DNA from: Thainema sp966674685
Lineage (GTDB): Bacteria > Cyanobacteriota > Cyanobacteriia > Phormidesmidales > Phormidesmidaceae
Direction: 5' to 3'
Length of the DNA: 64,000 nt
Assembly: GCA_966674685.1 (NCBI GenBank)
Contig: CBKWJC010000022.1
Coordinates: 1-64,000 of the forward strand
Shown: positions 9,277 to 16,918 of the stretch, piece by piece
How positions within the stretch are numbered: position 1 is the stretch's first letter
Layout of the letters: every line of letters begins with the position of its first letter
Notes under the pieces: model-generated
The model's input: only the letters and a program-made list of their open reading frames with translations
Databases searched by the model: none
What the model was told of the DNA's origin: nothing
Made by a program: the position numbers and the translations under genes

Positions 9277-10992
9277 ATGAAAACCATTTTGATGATTGGA
9301 GCTGTAGATCGACTTCAAGATCGCACCATTAGTTTTATTGAATCGGCTAATTTTAATATTGTCTCGACTCCCAATGGCCATGAAGGCGTCAGAATTGCAC
9401 AGGCGTCTCAACCTGATCTGATCGTGTGTCATCTGTCGCTGCCGGATACAGACGGCTACCGAGTCTTGATTCAAATTCGCAGTCACATCAACACTGCCTT
9501 AGTGCCAGTCATTCTGATCACAGATGAATCTGCTGACCAGACGCGGGTGCGACAGGGAATGGAATTGGGCGCGGATGACGTTTTGATCGAGCCGTTTACC
9601 TTATCCCAGTTGCTCGGTTCGATCCAGGCGCGACTGTCCCAACGAGCTGCCATCAATGAGCGATATGCCGCCGTCATGCGCCATGCCGCCGAACGACTCA
9701 ATCGGCTGGTACACTACGATAGCCTGACCGACCTGCCGAATCACCTGCTGTTTCGGGAGCGATTCTATCAGGCGCTCAACCAAGTCATTCGAGAAGAGCA
9801 GCCCGTAGGCGTTCTCTACATCAGCCTCAATCGGCTGAATCAAATTAACAACTTAATGGGCTATCCCTACGGCGATGAATTGCTCCGAGCCGTGGCGCAG
9901 CGACTCGTAGACTGCATTGGCTTGACGGATACCTTGGCACGATTAACAGGTAGTCAATTTGCTGTTGTCCTGACTGAGATCAGCTCTCGTCGCGATGTGG
10001 AACTGATTATTCAGGCCATTTTGCTGACGCTCGCTCATCCGTTTCGAATTGCTGGTCAGGAAATTTTTGTTACTGCCAGCATTGGTGGAGTGCTATATCC
10101 AGATCACGGTCACGAAGTCAGCGAACTGCTGCGTAAAGCGGATGCTGCTATGTACCACGCGAAGCAGCAGAAGGGTAATCATTACAAGCTGTTTACGCCG
10201 GATTTAGAACTGCTGCCGGATGATCGAATTCGATTGGAAACCTATTTGCAGTATGCGCTGCGGCGGAATGAGTTCGAGATCTACTATCAGCCCCAGGTCA
10301 ACCCGACGACGGGCAAACTGGCTGGAGCAGAGGCGCTCATCCGCTGGTTTCATCCCGAGCATGGGCCAATTTCACCGCAGGCGTTCATTCCACTCGCGGA
10401 AGAAACGGGACTGATTGTGCCAATTGGAGAGTGGGTGCTGAATACAGCCTGCCGTCAAGCCCAGCGTTGGCAAACGGAGCTATCGGATCAGCCGCTTCAT
10501 TTGTCCGTGAATATCTCCGGCTATCAGTTTAGTCAGCCGGATTTGGTTGGTATGATTGTTCATGCCCTCCATCATTCTGGCTTAAACCCTCGCTATTTGG
10601 AGCTGGAGCTGACGGAAACAACGCTGGTTCAAGATACGGTCGTCACAGCAACGGTGCTGAATGAGCTGAAGCAGTTAGGAATTAAAGTAGCCATCGATGA
10701 TTTTGGTACAGGCTATTCGTCACTGAACTATCTCAAGCTGTTCCCCATTGATACGCTGAAACTGGATAACTGTTTTGTGCGGAACGTGGTCGATGATCCC
10801 AAGAATGGAGCAATTACGAAAGCCGTGATTCACATGGCCCATCAGCTTTATCTAGAGGTGGTGGCTGAGGGAGTTGAAACAGAGGCCGAGTTTAACTTTT
10901 TGCGATCGCAACAGTGCGATTTAGTGCAGGGTTATTACACAGGTCGCCCCCTCTCATCCGATGATTTTGCAGCTCTGGTGCAGGCAGGTTAA
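9277..10992 (+). CDS. Pseudo-receiver / degenerate GGDEF / EAL protein (probable c-di-GMP phosphodiesterase)
   Basis: The 571-residue cytoplasmic protein has a receiver-like domain (1-125), a short helix, a GGDEF domain (about 145-305) and an EAL domain (about 315-570). The receiver has His52 where the phosphorylated Asp should be (VCHLSLP) and Glu105 in place of the conserved Lys, so ordinary phosphorylation is unlikely. The GGDEF site reads YGDEL (198-202), which is probably inactive as a cyclase. The EAL site looks intact: Glu352 in EALIRW, DDFGTGYSS, and EGVE. The likely activity is c-di-GMP hydrolysis, possibly tuned by nucleotide binding to the GGDEF domain. It lies downstream of the hybrid kinase-cyclase, but the 579-base gap argues against an operon. 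Confidence 0.92.
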   Translation: MKTILMIGAVDRLQDRTISFIESANFNIVSTPNGHEGVRIAQASQPDLIVCHLSLPDTDGYRVLIQIRSHINTALVPVILITDESADQTRVRQGMELGADDVLIEPFTLSQLLGSIQARLSQRAAINERYAAVMRHAAERLNRLVHYDSLTDLPNHLLFRERFYQALNQVIREEQPVGVLYISLNRLNQINNLMGYPYGDELLRAVAQRLVDCIGLTDTLARLTGSQFAVVLTEISSRRDVELIIQAILLTLAHPFRIAGQEIFVTASIGGVLYPDHGHEVSELLRKADAAMYHAKQQKGNHYKLFTPDLELLPDDRIRLETYLQYALRRNEFEIYYQPQVNPTTGKLAGAEALIRWFHPEHGPISPQAFIPLAEETGLIVPIGEWVLNTACRQAQRWQTELSDQPLHLSVNISGYQFSQPDLVGMIVHALHHSGLNPRYLELELTETTLVQDTVVTATVLNELKQLGIKVAIDDFGTGYSSLNYLKLFPIDTLKLDNCFVRNVVDDPKNGAITKAVIHMAHQLYLEVVAEGVETEAEFNFLRSQQCDLVQGYYTGRPLSSDDFAALVQAG

Positions 10993-11061
10993 GGCAGCGC
11001 AGCTTGCGATCGCGGTTTAAGATAGGGAACAGACGATTACGCACAATTGGGAGATCATTGC

Positions 11062-11706
11062 ATGGCTGAGCAAACAATGCAGCGCAGCGCTCAAGATGTA
11101 TTCCGCGCCGCCTACGAAAATCGCTACACTTGGGACGAAAACTTTCCCGGCTACGAGGCAGATCTCGAAATCAAGCAGGGCGACGAAGTTCATACAGGGC
11201 ACGTTCGCATCGCTAAAGACATGACCGTCGAAGTCAGCGGCTTCGAGGATGAAAAGGTTCAGGAATCTGCCTACACGCAAATGCGGGATATTGTCACCCA
11301 CCGCAAGCGCAGCACATTTGAAAAAGCCCACGGCAAAAATACCTTTGCCTTTGGTGAAACCGATGACAACGGCGCAGTCGAAATCCTGGTCACGGGTGAC
11401 GCGATGGGATCGAACTACAAAGTTAAAGGGCAAGAGATCTCCCAAGTTAGCCGCGTCATGGGCCGCATGGCGTTCACCATTGACCACAAGGCGAGCTTGA
11501 ACACGGGCAGTGGCTATGTCTCCAGCCGCTATGATGCCGTATTCCGTAATCCAGAATCTCAAGCCGTCATGCGGGAGATGGAATTTGAAGACACCTACGA
11601 GCCATTTGGCGATTACTACCTGATGACTCGCCAGGTCATCCGCGCCACTGCCCAGGGAGAAACCACCACCACCGAGTTCAACTTCTCCAATGTTCACCTG
11701 CTGTAG
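11062..11706 (+). CDS. DUF3386 family protein
   Basis: A soluble protein of about 214 residues without signal peptide or membrane segment. It matches the DUF3386 family of cyanobacteria and plastid-bearing plants: AQDVFRAAYENRYTWDENFPGY at the start, then an antiparallel-beta-like pattern with MTVEVSGFEDEKV, and a C-terminal TTTEFNFSNVHLL. The function is unknown. An upstream ATG at 11047 is in frame, but the ATG at 11062 begins the conserved MAEQTMQ-type sequence. The protein is acidic and rich in charged residues. Confidence 0.88.
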   Translation: MAEQTMQRSAQDVFRAAYENRYTWDENFPGYEADLEIKQGDEVHTGHVRIAKDMTVEVSGFEDEKVQESAYTQMRDIVTHRKRSTFEKAHGKNTFAFGETDDNGAVEILVTGDAMGSNYKVKGQEISQVSRVMGRMAFTIDHKASLNTGSGYVSSRYDAVFRNPESQAVMREMEFEDTYEPFGDYYLMTRQVIRATAQGETTTTEFNFSNVHLL

Positions 11707-11777
11707 TTCATTCGTCCGGGCTTTCTAAAAGTCGTACAGAAGTCTCATTTTTTGTATAGCGATAGTTATATTGGTTA

Positions 11778-11820
11778 GGACATTTTTGTGGCGCGGCTTC
11801 GCCGCGCCACAAAAATGTCC
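11778..11820. terminator. Perfect 20-bp hairpin after the DUF3386 gene
   Basis: Arms 11778-11797 and 11801-11820 are exactly complementary around TTC, and the pairing extends outward through TTA/TAA-type bases. It lies 71 bases after the DUF3386 stop. It could end transcription, but it resembles the window's palindromic repeats in form. Confidence 0.55.
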
Positions 11821-11861
11821 GTGTCCTAATAGAGCTGACTACAGCCATACCTTACAAATCT

Positions 11862-11938
11862 AAGAACCCTAAGAGGTCATTTTGCTGCCGCGTCTCGGCA
11901 GCAAAATGACCTCTTAGGGTTCTTGTGCAAGATGTGAG
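11862..11938. repeat. Palindromic repeat, family B copy
   Basis: Arms 11862-11890 and 11896-11924 form a perfect 29-bp stem with a 5-base loop. The right edge GTGCAAGATGTGAG (11925-11938) is the family end also found at 120-135, 52297-52396 and 55846-55946. The left end is degenerate. Together with the hairpin at 11778-11820 it fills most of the 330-base spacer before the helicase gene. Confidence 0.7.
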
Positions 11939-12036
11939 AAGTCGTAGAATCTGCTCGAACAGTTGACAAAACCTAGCCCAGGCAGAGTATTCTGACATAC
12001 CATACACTTGTTCTTTGCTAGATTGTCGCTGATTCG

Positions 12037-13584
12037 ATGGCCCATCCGTCCCCGAAACTTCGTCCATATCAGGGGCAGTTAATTAATGACCTGTACGCCA
12101 AGATTAACCAGGGTCATCGCCGCATTGCCATTATCGCCGGAACGGGTGCTGGCAAAACCGTAATTGGCGGGCAAATCTGCGCTCAGGCGGTTGCCCATGG
12201 TTGCCGCCTATTATTTATCGTCCACTTAGACATCTTGGTTGAGCAGACCTTCAACAAGATGCAGGCTTTTGGCCTAGAGTGCGGTTTTATTAAAGCAGGC
12301 TGGCCGGAAAATCCAGACGCACCGATCCAAATTGCCAGTGTGCAAACCTTGGGTAAGCGCTCATGGTGGCGAAAATGGCCTGCCAATCTCGTCTTTTTTG
12401 ATGAAGGACACACGACGGTTTTTTCTCAAGTTGGCCAGGAAATTATTTATCGCACTCATCCTAATGCCGTGCATCTGGCGTTGACCGCTACGCCGTATCG
12501 GTTGGGACAAGAGCAGCTTGGCGATCATTTTGAAACCTTTGTGGCTTCGCCAGTTCCCTCAACGCTTCAAGAAGCAGGCTTTCTGGCTCCCATGCGGTAC
12601 TACAGTATGCCCGCTGATGCTCAGGCAAACCTGGGCGGTGTGCGTACAGTGGCAGGTGATTATCATGAGCGGGATCTAAAAAATGCCTGCGATCGCCCTG
12701 AGCTGGTCGAAAAAATTGTTGATGAGTGGCATCGTCTCTGTCCCGGTAAGCGCACGATTGCCTTCTGTGTTGATATTGAACATGCCCGTCACGTTGCTGC
12801 CGCGTTTCAAGATGCCGAAATTCCAGCGGCAACAGTGGAAGGAGGTACTCCCATTAAAGAGCGCAAGCGGCTTTATGATGCATTGGGATCAGGGGAGCTA
12901 CTGGTTTTAACCTCTTGTAACGTGATTAGCATTGGCTTTGACGAACCCAGTGTCGAGGTCGGTTTGCTGCTGCGCCCAACTCAATCTCACGCGCTGCATC
13001 AACAGCAAATTGGCCGCGTCATGCGGATTTCACCCCAAACGGGCAAAGCCTACGGGCTGATTTTGGATCAGGCAGGCAATCTACAGCGGCTAGGCTTTCC
13101 GGAAGATATTGAAGTTTACACGCTGCCAACCCGCACGGATTCGTCTCCCGGCAAGCCACCACCGACTAAGCAGTGTCCCGCCTGTGGTTGCCTCGTCTAT
13201 GCGTTTGTCACGGACTGTCCAAGCTGCCACCACCAGTGGCTGAGCGAAAAGGTGATTCAAGCCGATGATTTGGTGGAAGTGATCACGAACCTGTCCCGCG
13301 AACAGCTTCATCAGCTTCAGGATGAAGCCGCTTTGATTGCGCTTTTCCATCACCAGCGCCGCCGCACCTTTGAGCAGGGACAAGGCCCCAACTGGGCAAA
13401 GCGGGCGTTTTTTGAGCTGACAGGCCGCTGGCCACAGGAGGAATGGTGCCGGGGATCGGTGTTTGGCCACAGTCCCACACCTCAGGATCAGGTAACCTAT
13501 AAGCGATATCTGACTCAGCTCGCACAGCGGTATGGTCGGCCCATCACCTGGGTGATGCACGAGTATCAGCAAGAGTTTGGTTGA
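12037..13584 (+). CDS. DEAD/DEAH-box (SF2) helicase of the type III restriction / DNA-repair class
   Basis: The 515-residue protein has the SF2 helicase motifs in order: RPYQGQLINDL (Q-like motif), Walker A AGTGAGKT (about residues 36-43), Walker B DEGH, motif III LTATPYRLG, and C-terminal motifs QIGRVMRI. A cysteine cluster CPACGCLVYAFVTDCPSCHHQW (described here by its four Cys in CPAC and CPSC) suggests a zinc ribbon near residues 380-405. It probably remodels nucleic acid. It stands alone on this strand and converges on rsmB 28 bases away. No partner methylase or nuclease gene is next to it, so it should not be called a restriction subunit. Confidence 0.85.
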   Translation: MAHPSPKLRPYQGQLINDLYAKINQGHRRIAIIAGTGAGKTVIGGQICAQAVAHGCRLLFIVHLDILVEQTFNKMQAFGLECGFIKAGWPENPDAPIQIASVQTLGKRSWWRKWPANLVFFDEGHTTVFSQVGQEIIYRTHPNAVHLALTATPYRLGQEQLGDHFETFVASPVPSTLQEAGFLAPMRYYSMPADAQANLGGVRTVAGDYHERDLKNACDRPELVEKIVDEWHRLCPGKRTIAFCVDIEHARHVAAAFQDAEIPAATVEGGTPIKERKRLYDALGSGELLVLTSCNVISIGFDEPSVEVGLLLRPTQSHALHQQQIGRVMRISPQTGKAYGLILDQAGNLQRLGFPEDIEVYTLPTRTDSSPGKPPPTKQCPACGCLVYAFVTDCPSCHHQWLSEKVIQADDLVEVITNLSREQLHQLQDEAALIALFHHQRRRTFEQGQGPNWAKRAFFELTGRWPQEEWCRGSVFGHSPTPQDQVTYKRYLTQLAQRYGRPITWVMHEYQQEFG

Positions 13585-13612
13585 ATGGTAATGGTACAAG
13601 ATGCCCGACCGA

Positions 13613-15088
13613 TCAGCCTGCGTCCCCCACCTGGCGCAGTTTCACCATAAAAAATCCGTCCATTTGGGCCTGGTGCGGCCAGACTTTTAGCCAGCCATCC
13701 GGTGTGAGGTATGGCTGAAACAGAGGTTCTTCCGGTGCCTCGATTCGCCATGCTGAATGCTCGTCCAGAAACCGCCGCACAATCTGCTCATTCTCGGCAG
13801 GATGCAGCGTACAGGTTGCGTAAACTAGACAACCGCCCGGTTTCACCCAAGTCGCCGTTGAAGACAGCAGCGCCTGCTGGAGCTGCACCAAATCCTGAAT
13901 TGAATCCGGCGATTGTCGCCAGCGGGCATCAGCATGACGGTGCAGCGTTCCTAACCCGGAACAGGGCGCATCCAGCAGCACCCGATCCGCTATTTGTTTG
14001 AAGTCAGGCATGTCTGAGCTGTCGCCTGTTCGCAGATGGATGGAATGTAAACCGATGCGATCGCAGTTTTGCTGCACTTTTTTCAAGCGGGAAGAGTAGC
14101 GATCGCAGGCCCAAATCTGGCCTTGATCGCCCATCAGTTCTGCCATTTGGGTCGTTTTGCCACCCGGTGCCGCACAGGCATCAATAATGGTTTCATCCGG
14201 TTGCGGATCAAGTAAATAAGCGACTAATTGCGCGCTTTGATCTTGCACCGTCCACCAGCCCTGCTCAAACCCCGGCAGTTTCGCCACATTGCCAGCATGG
14301 CTCTCCAAACGCAGACACCAAGGAATGTTCGTCGGTTGAACGGGAATTCCTGCATCCTCAAACGTTGCCATCACTTCCACCATTGTGGTTTTGAGTGGAT
14401 TAACTCGTAAATCCAGGCTCGGCGTCTGGTTCATGTACTGACAAAGCTGTTCTACTGCCGCCCAGTCGCGCAGTTGGTCATACCAGACTTGCACAATCCA
14501 GGTGGGGTAGCTGTGGAGAATGCCCAGTCGTTCGGCGTCGTCGGTGGGTAGGTGGAGGGGGTCGGTGGGGGTTGGTGGTTGATGGTTTGGGGTTGGGAGT
14601 GAAGAATTACTAGTTGATGGTTGATGGTTGATGGTTGATGGTGAATGGGTAGCTGAGGAGGCTGAGGTTGAGACTGGAGTGGCTTGTGTGAGGCGGTCAT
14701 ACTGCCGTAGGATGCCGTTGACGACGCCGGATAGGGGCTTGAGTCGATTGTCTTTAGCCAGTTCAACGGAGGTATCAACCACTGCACGAACGGGAATTTG
14801 GGTGAGATAGCGCAGTTGATAGAGGCCGAGATGCAAAATCAGCCGCAGATCGGGGGGCTGCTGGTCGGCGGGTTTGGTAGCAAGCTGATTGATTAACGCA
14901 TCAAGTGTGCGCTGGCGTCGGACGCTGCCGTAGACCAGTTCAGTAGCTAATCTGCGATCGCGGGCTGAAAGCTGGCTTCGCTGCAACACCTGATCGAGCG
15001 CAATATCGGCATAGGCTTGCTTTTGAGAGATGGCTTTGAGAGCTAGAAAGGCCGCTTGGCGGGGAGAATGGGTCACAAGTTCGAACAA
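13613..15088 (-). CDS. rsmB: 16S rRNA (cytosine(967)-C(5))-methyltransferase RsmB with a low-complexity insert
   Basis: The protein (491 residues) methylates C967 of 16S rRNA using SAM. An N-terminal NusB-like RNA-binding domain (about 5-140) is followed by the methyltransferase domain, with DACAAPGGKTTQMAEL as the SAM-binding loop, LDAPCSGLGTLHRHAD with one conserved Cys, and the second Cys in VYATCTLHPAEN. Between the domains (about residues 137-185) lies a Pro/Ser/Thr/Asn/His/Gln-rich insert with repeated INHQPST-like units. It is encoded by ATGGTTG-type repeats at about 14565-14645 on the plus strand. The insert falls in a linker, so activity is probably kept. The gene converges on the helicase gene. 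Confidence 0.93.
   Translation of the reverse strand: MFELVTHSPRQAAFLALKAISQKQAYADIALDQVLQRSQLSARDRRLATELVYGSVRRQRTLDALINQLATKPADQQPPDLRLILHLGLYQLRYLTQIPVRAVVDTSVELAKDNRLKPLSGVVNGILRQYDRLTQATPVSTSASSATHSPSTINHQPSTSNSSLPTPNHQPPTPTDPLHLPTDDAERLGILHSYPTWIVQVWYDQLRDWAAVEQLCQYMNQTPSLDLRVNPLKTTMVEVMATFEDAGIPVQPTNIPWCLRLESHAGNVAKLPGFEQGWWTVQDQSAQLVAYLLDPQPDETIIDACAAPGGKTTQMAELMGDQGQIWACDRYSSRLKKVQQNCDRIGLHSIHLRTGDSSDMPDFKQIADRVLLDAPCSGLGTLHRHADARWRQSPDSIQDLVQLQQALLSSTATWVKPGGCLVYATCTLHPAENEQIVRRFLDEHSAWRIEAPEEPLFQPYLTPDGWLKVWPHQAQMDGFFMVKLRQVGDAG
14565..14645. repeat. ATGGTTG-type heptamer repeats inside rsmB
   Basis: Several units of TTGATGG / GGTTGATGGTT occur here, three of them in direct tandem near 14620-14640. 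The same units occur in the amidase gene (about 15784-15835), in spacers at 19798-19815 and 20385-20545, and inside the CobT-family gene near 61855. Confidence 0.75.
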
Positions 15089-15164
15089 TAAACGAGCAAG
15101 AGGAAATACCGATTTTGGATTTTGGATTTTGGATTAACGATTTTGGATTGGTGATTTGGCGGCG

Positions 15165-16178
15165 CTAGGTTGGCCTAGCGTATTGGTGCAACAGACTAAG
15201 AAAAAGTTCACCATTGAAACTGCGGGGATCAAGGCGAGAACCCGAGCGATCGACGTTGCGATGGGTCGTAATGCGATACTCAGGCACGGTGCTTTGTGAA
15301 ATTAGCCACGCCAACGAGCGATACTGATTTTCGGTATAGCCGCTGTGGGTGCGACTATTGCCCCGGCCATCAGCAGGCGATTCCAGCGAGATGTGATAAG
15401 CAAAGTTATTTACCGAACCGGGAAATTCGAGATTTGTCACTACCGTTTCGGGGCCATTGGGGCCATCAAAGACCGAGTTACCTGCGCCAAATGCCCGCTT
15501 CTCTGGTGGCACAACATAAACAACTGTGCCATCGAGTCGAATTAAGGTGTGATAGCTGACCTGATCCTCATCGCGGGGATGGGGCGTCCGAAATGTGTTA
15601 ATCGCGCTGTCGGCTGAGCCAACGGTTTCATGCAGCACCACGATGAAGTCGTTATAGACCGGATTGCCATAGGCATCTGTTGCATAGCGATCGCCATAGT
15701 TGGTGGGATCAGCCCAGGCGACCTCGGTGGCAGGCACGTAGTCAGGCGCAGATTGAGCAAGCTGCGTGGGGGATGGAACAGGTTGATCGTCAGTGGTTGA
15801 TGGTTGATTGCTAGTGGTTGAAGAAACGGTTGATGTCGTGCTTTGGCTAGTGGTGCTTTGCGGCTTGGGTTGAGCGGCTGTCGGCTGAGCGGCTTTGGCC
15901 GTATTCGAAGCGTTCTCCGCAGATGTCGCCGCCTGCTGAGTGGTTTTAGCCTGTTTATGGAGCCGCTGAGTTTGTTCAACGGCTTTCGTCAATGTGGATG
16001 ACAAGTCTTGCACAAAGGGAGAAACCAGAGATGGCTTGAGCGGGTCAAACTCGTTTGCCGACGAATAGGCGGAGCGGACAGGATGGTTTGACCACGGCTG
16101 GATGGAAACCAGAATAATTGCGATCGCAGTTCCAATAATCAGCACAATCCGGCCTAGAGCGCCTCGAAATTTAACCAT
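15165..16178 (-). CDS. N-acetylmuramoyl-L-alanine amidase (amidase_2 / PGRP fold), membrane anchored
   Basis: A 337-residue envelope protein. An N-terminal hydrophobic segment (IVLIIGTAIAIILVSIQPW, about 10-28) acts as signal or anchor. It is followed by a long Ser/Thr/Gln/Pro-rich linker (about 75-150), part of which is coded by heptamer repeats. The C-terminal catalytic domain (about 170-335) has the amidase_2 zinc ligands: His in VVLHETVG, His in VSYHTLI, and His in ITTHRNVDRSG. It should cleave the bond between MurNAc and the stem peptide during cell wall turnover. It lies head-to-tail with rsmB, 76 bases upstream of the rsmB start. Confidence 0.88.
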   Translation of the reverse strand: MVKFRGALGRIVLIIGTAIAIILVSIQPWSNHPVRSAYSSANEFDPLKPSLVSPFVQDLSSTLTKAVEQTQRLHKQAKTTQQAATSAENASNTAKAAQPTAAQPKPQSTTSQSTTSTVSSTTSNQPSTTDDQPVPSPTQLAQSAPDYVPATEVAWADPTNYGDRYATDAYGNPVYNDFIVVLHETVGSADSAINTFRTPHPRDEDQVSYHTLIRLDGTVVYVVPPEKRAFGAGNSVFDGPNGPETVVTNLEFPGSVNNFAYHISLESPADGRGNSRTHSGYTENQYRSLAWLISQSTVPEYRITTHRNVDRSGSRLDPRSFNGELFLSLLHQYARPT

Positions 16179-16302
16179 AGTGACCTAGTTTACGCCCTGC
16201 CAACGGGCCAAGTAATTTGCAATCAGTTGCTATGATATTCAATTTCTCAACGCAGTGGTGTAGAACTTGAGACGGAAGCCCCAACCAAATGCACTTGCGA
16301 CA

Positions 16303-16767
16303 TTAGCTGCTGCGCTCACTCATCGCCGTCCACCGATCCAAAGCCCGCTGACCGCCCCACCGCACCACAATTTCATCATCATAGGCATCAGCAAACTCAA
16401 TCACCGACATGACCGAATTTTGCAGCTCTGCCTTATCACAGGTTGAACCAACCAAGCTGTGTTCGAACACAATGTCATTTTCGGAATCGAGGGCAAATCG
16501 GCCAAAGTAAATGCCGTCATTTTCCCGCAGCAGGTAATACGTCAAATCAGGCGTAATTTCAATATTAGTAACCACATAGGCGCGGGTGACGATCAGCGAT
16601 TCTTCGTCTCCCCAGGGAATAATTTTGGTAGAAGATACCGCTGATCCAAAATTGTTGATGAAGACAGGTTCATCCTCTAGAATCAGCACCGTTTCTCCAA
16701 ACAATTCATTCATCCAGGGCAAAATTTGCTCATAGCAGACTTGCTGAGCGTCAGTTTCAAACTTCAT
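16303..16767 (-). CDS. YbjN-like / type III secretion chaperone-fold protein of unknown function
   Basis: A small acidic protein of about 154 residues, starting at MKFETDAQQV. No signal peptide is visible. The pattern of an N-terminal helix, strands such as ESLIVTRAYVVTNIEITPDLTYYLL, and a helical C-terminus resembles the YbjN/T3SS-chaperone-like fold seen in many short cyanobacterial proteins. The open frame extends upstream to 16824 with 19 more residues, but the ATG at 16767 starts the conserved-looking part. It is not close enough to the amidase gene to be clearly in its operon. Confidence 0.65.
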   Translation of the reverse strand: MKFETDAQQVCYEQILPWMNELFGETVLILEDEPVFINNFGSAVSSTKIIPWGDEESLIVTRAYVVTNIEITPDLTYYLLRENDGIYFGRFALDSENDIVFEHSLVGSTCDKAELQNSVMSVIEFADAYDDEIVVRWGGQRALDRWTAMSERSS

Positions 16768-16918
16768 TTTTCGGCTCCACAAAATAGAGACATATAGCCG
16801 AGATGTCTCCAACAGGGACGGCAAGATCGCCAGATCTTGCTCTACAATCTCACACTGCCGTAAATTCTGTCATGCTTGGGGCTTAAGGAATATTATTTTT
16901 TTGCTGTGGGGCTATTCG

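Noticed and set aside
9098..9280. Small gene upstream of the GGDEF-EAL gene
   Set aside because: Short, no ribosome binding site, no recognisable sequence features.
11017..11697. Long open frame antisense to the DUF3386 gene
   Set aside because: It mirrors the codon pattern of the real gene on the plus strand, has no ribosome binding site and resembles no family.
12037..13584. Helicase as part of a restriction or other defence system
   Set aside because: No methylase, nuclease or other defence partner gene lies beside it, and composition is normal for the chromosome.
14452..14787. Alternate-frame open frame in rsmB made of INHQ/TINHQ peptides
   Set aside because: The frame is kept open only by the heptamer repeats; the RsmB frame is the real one.
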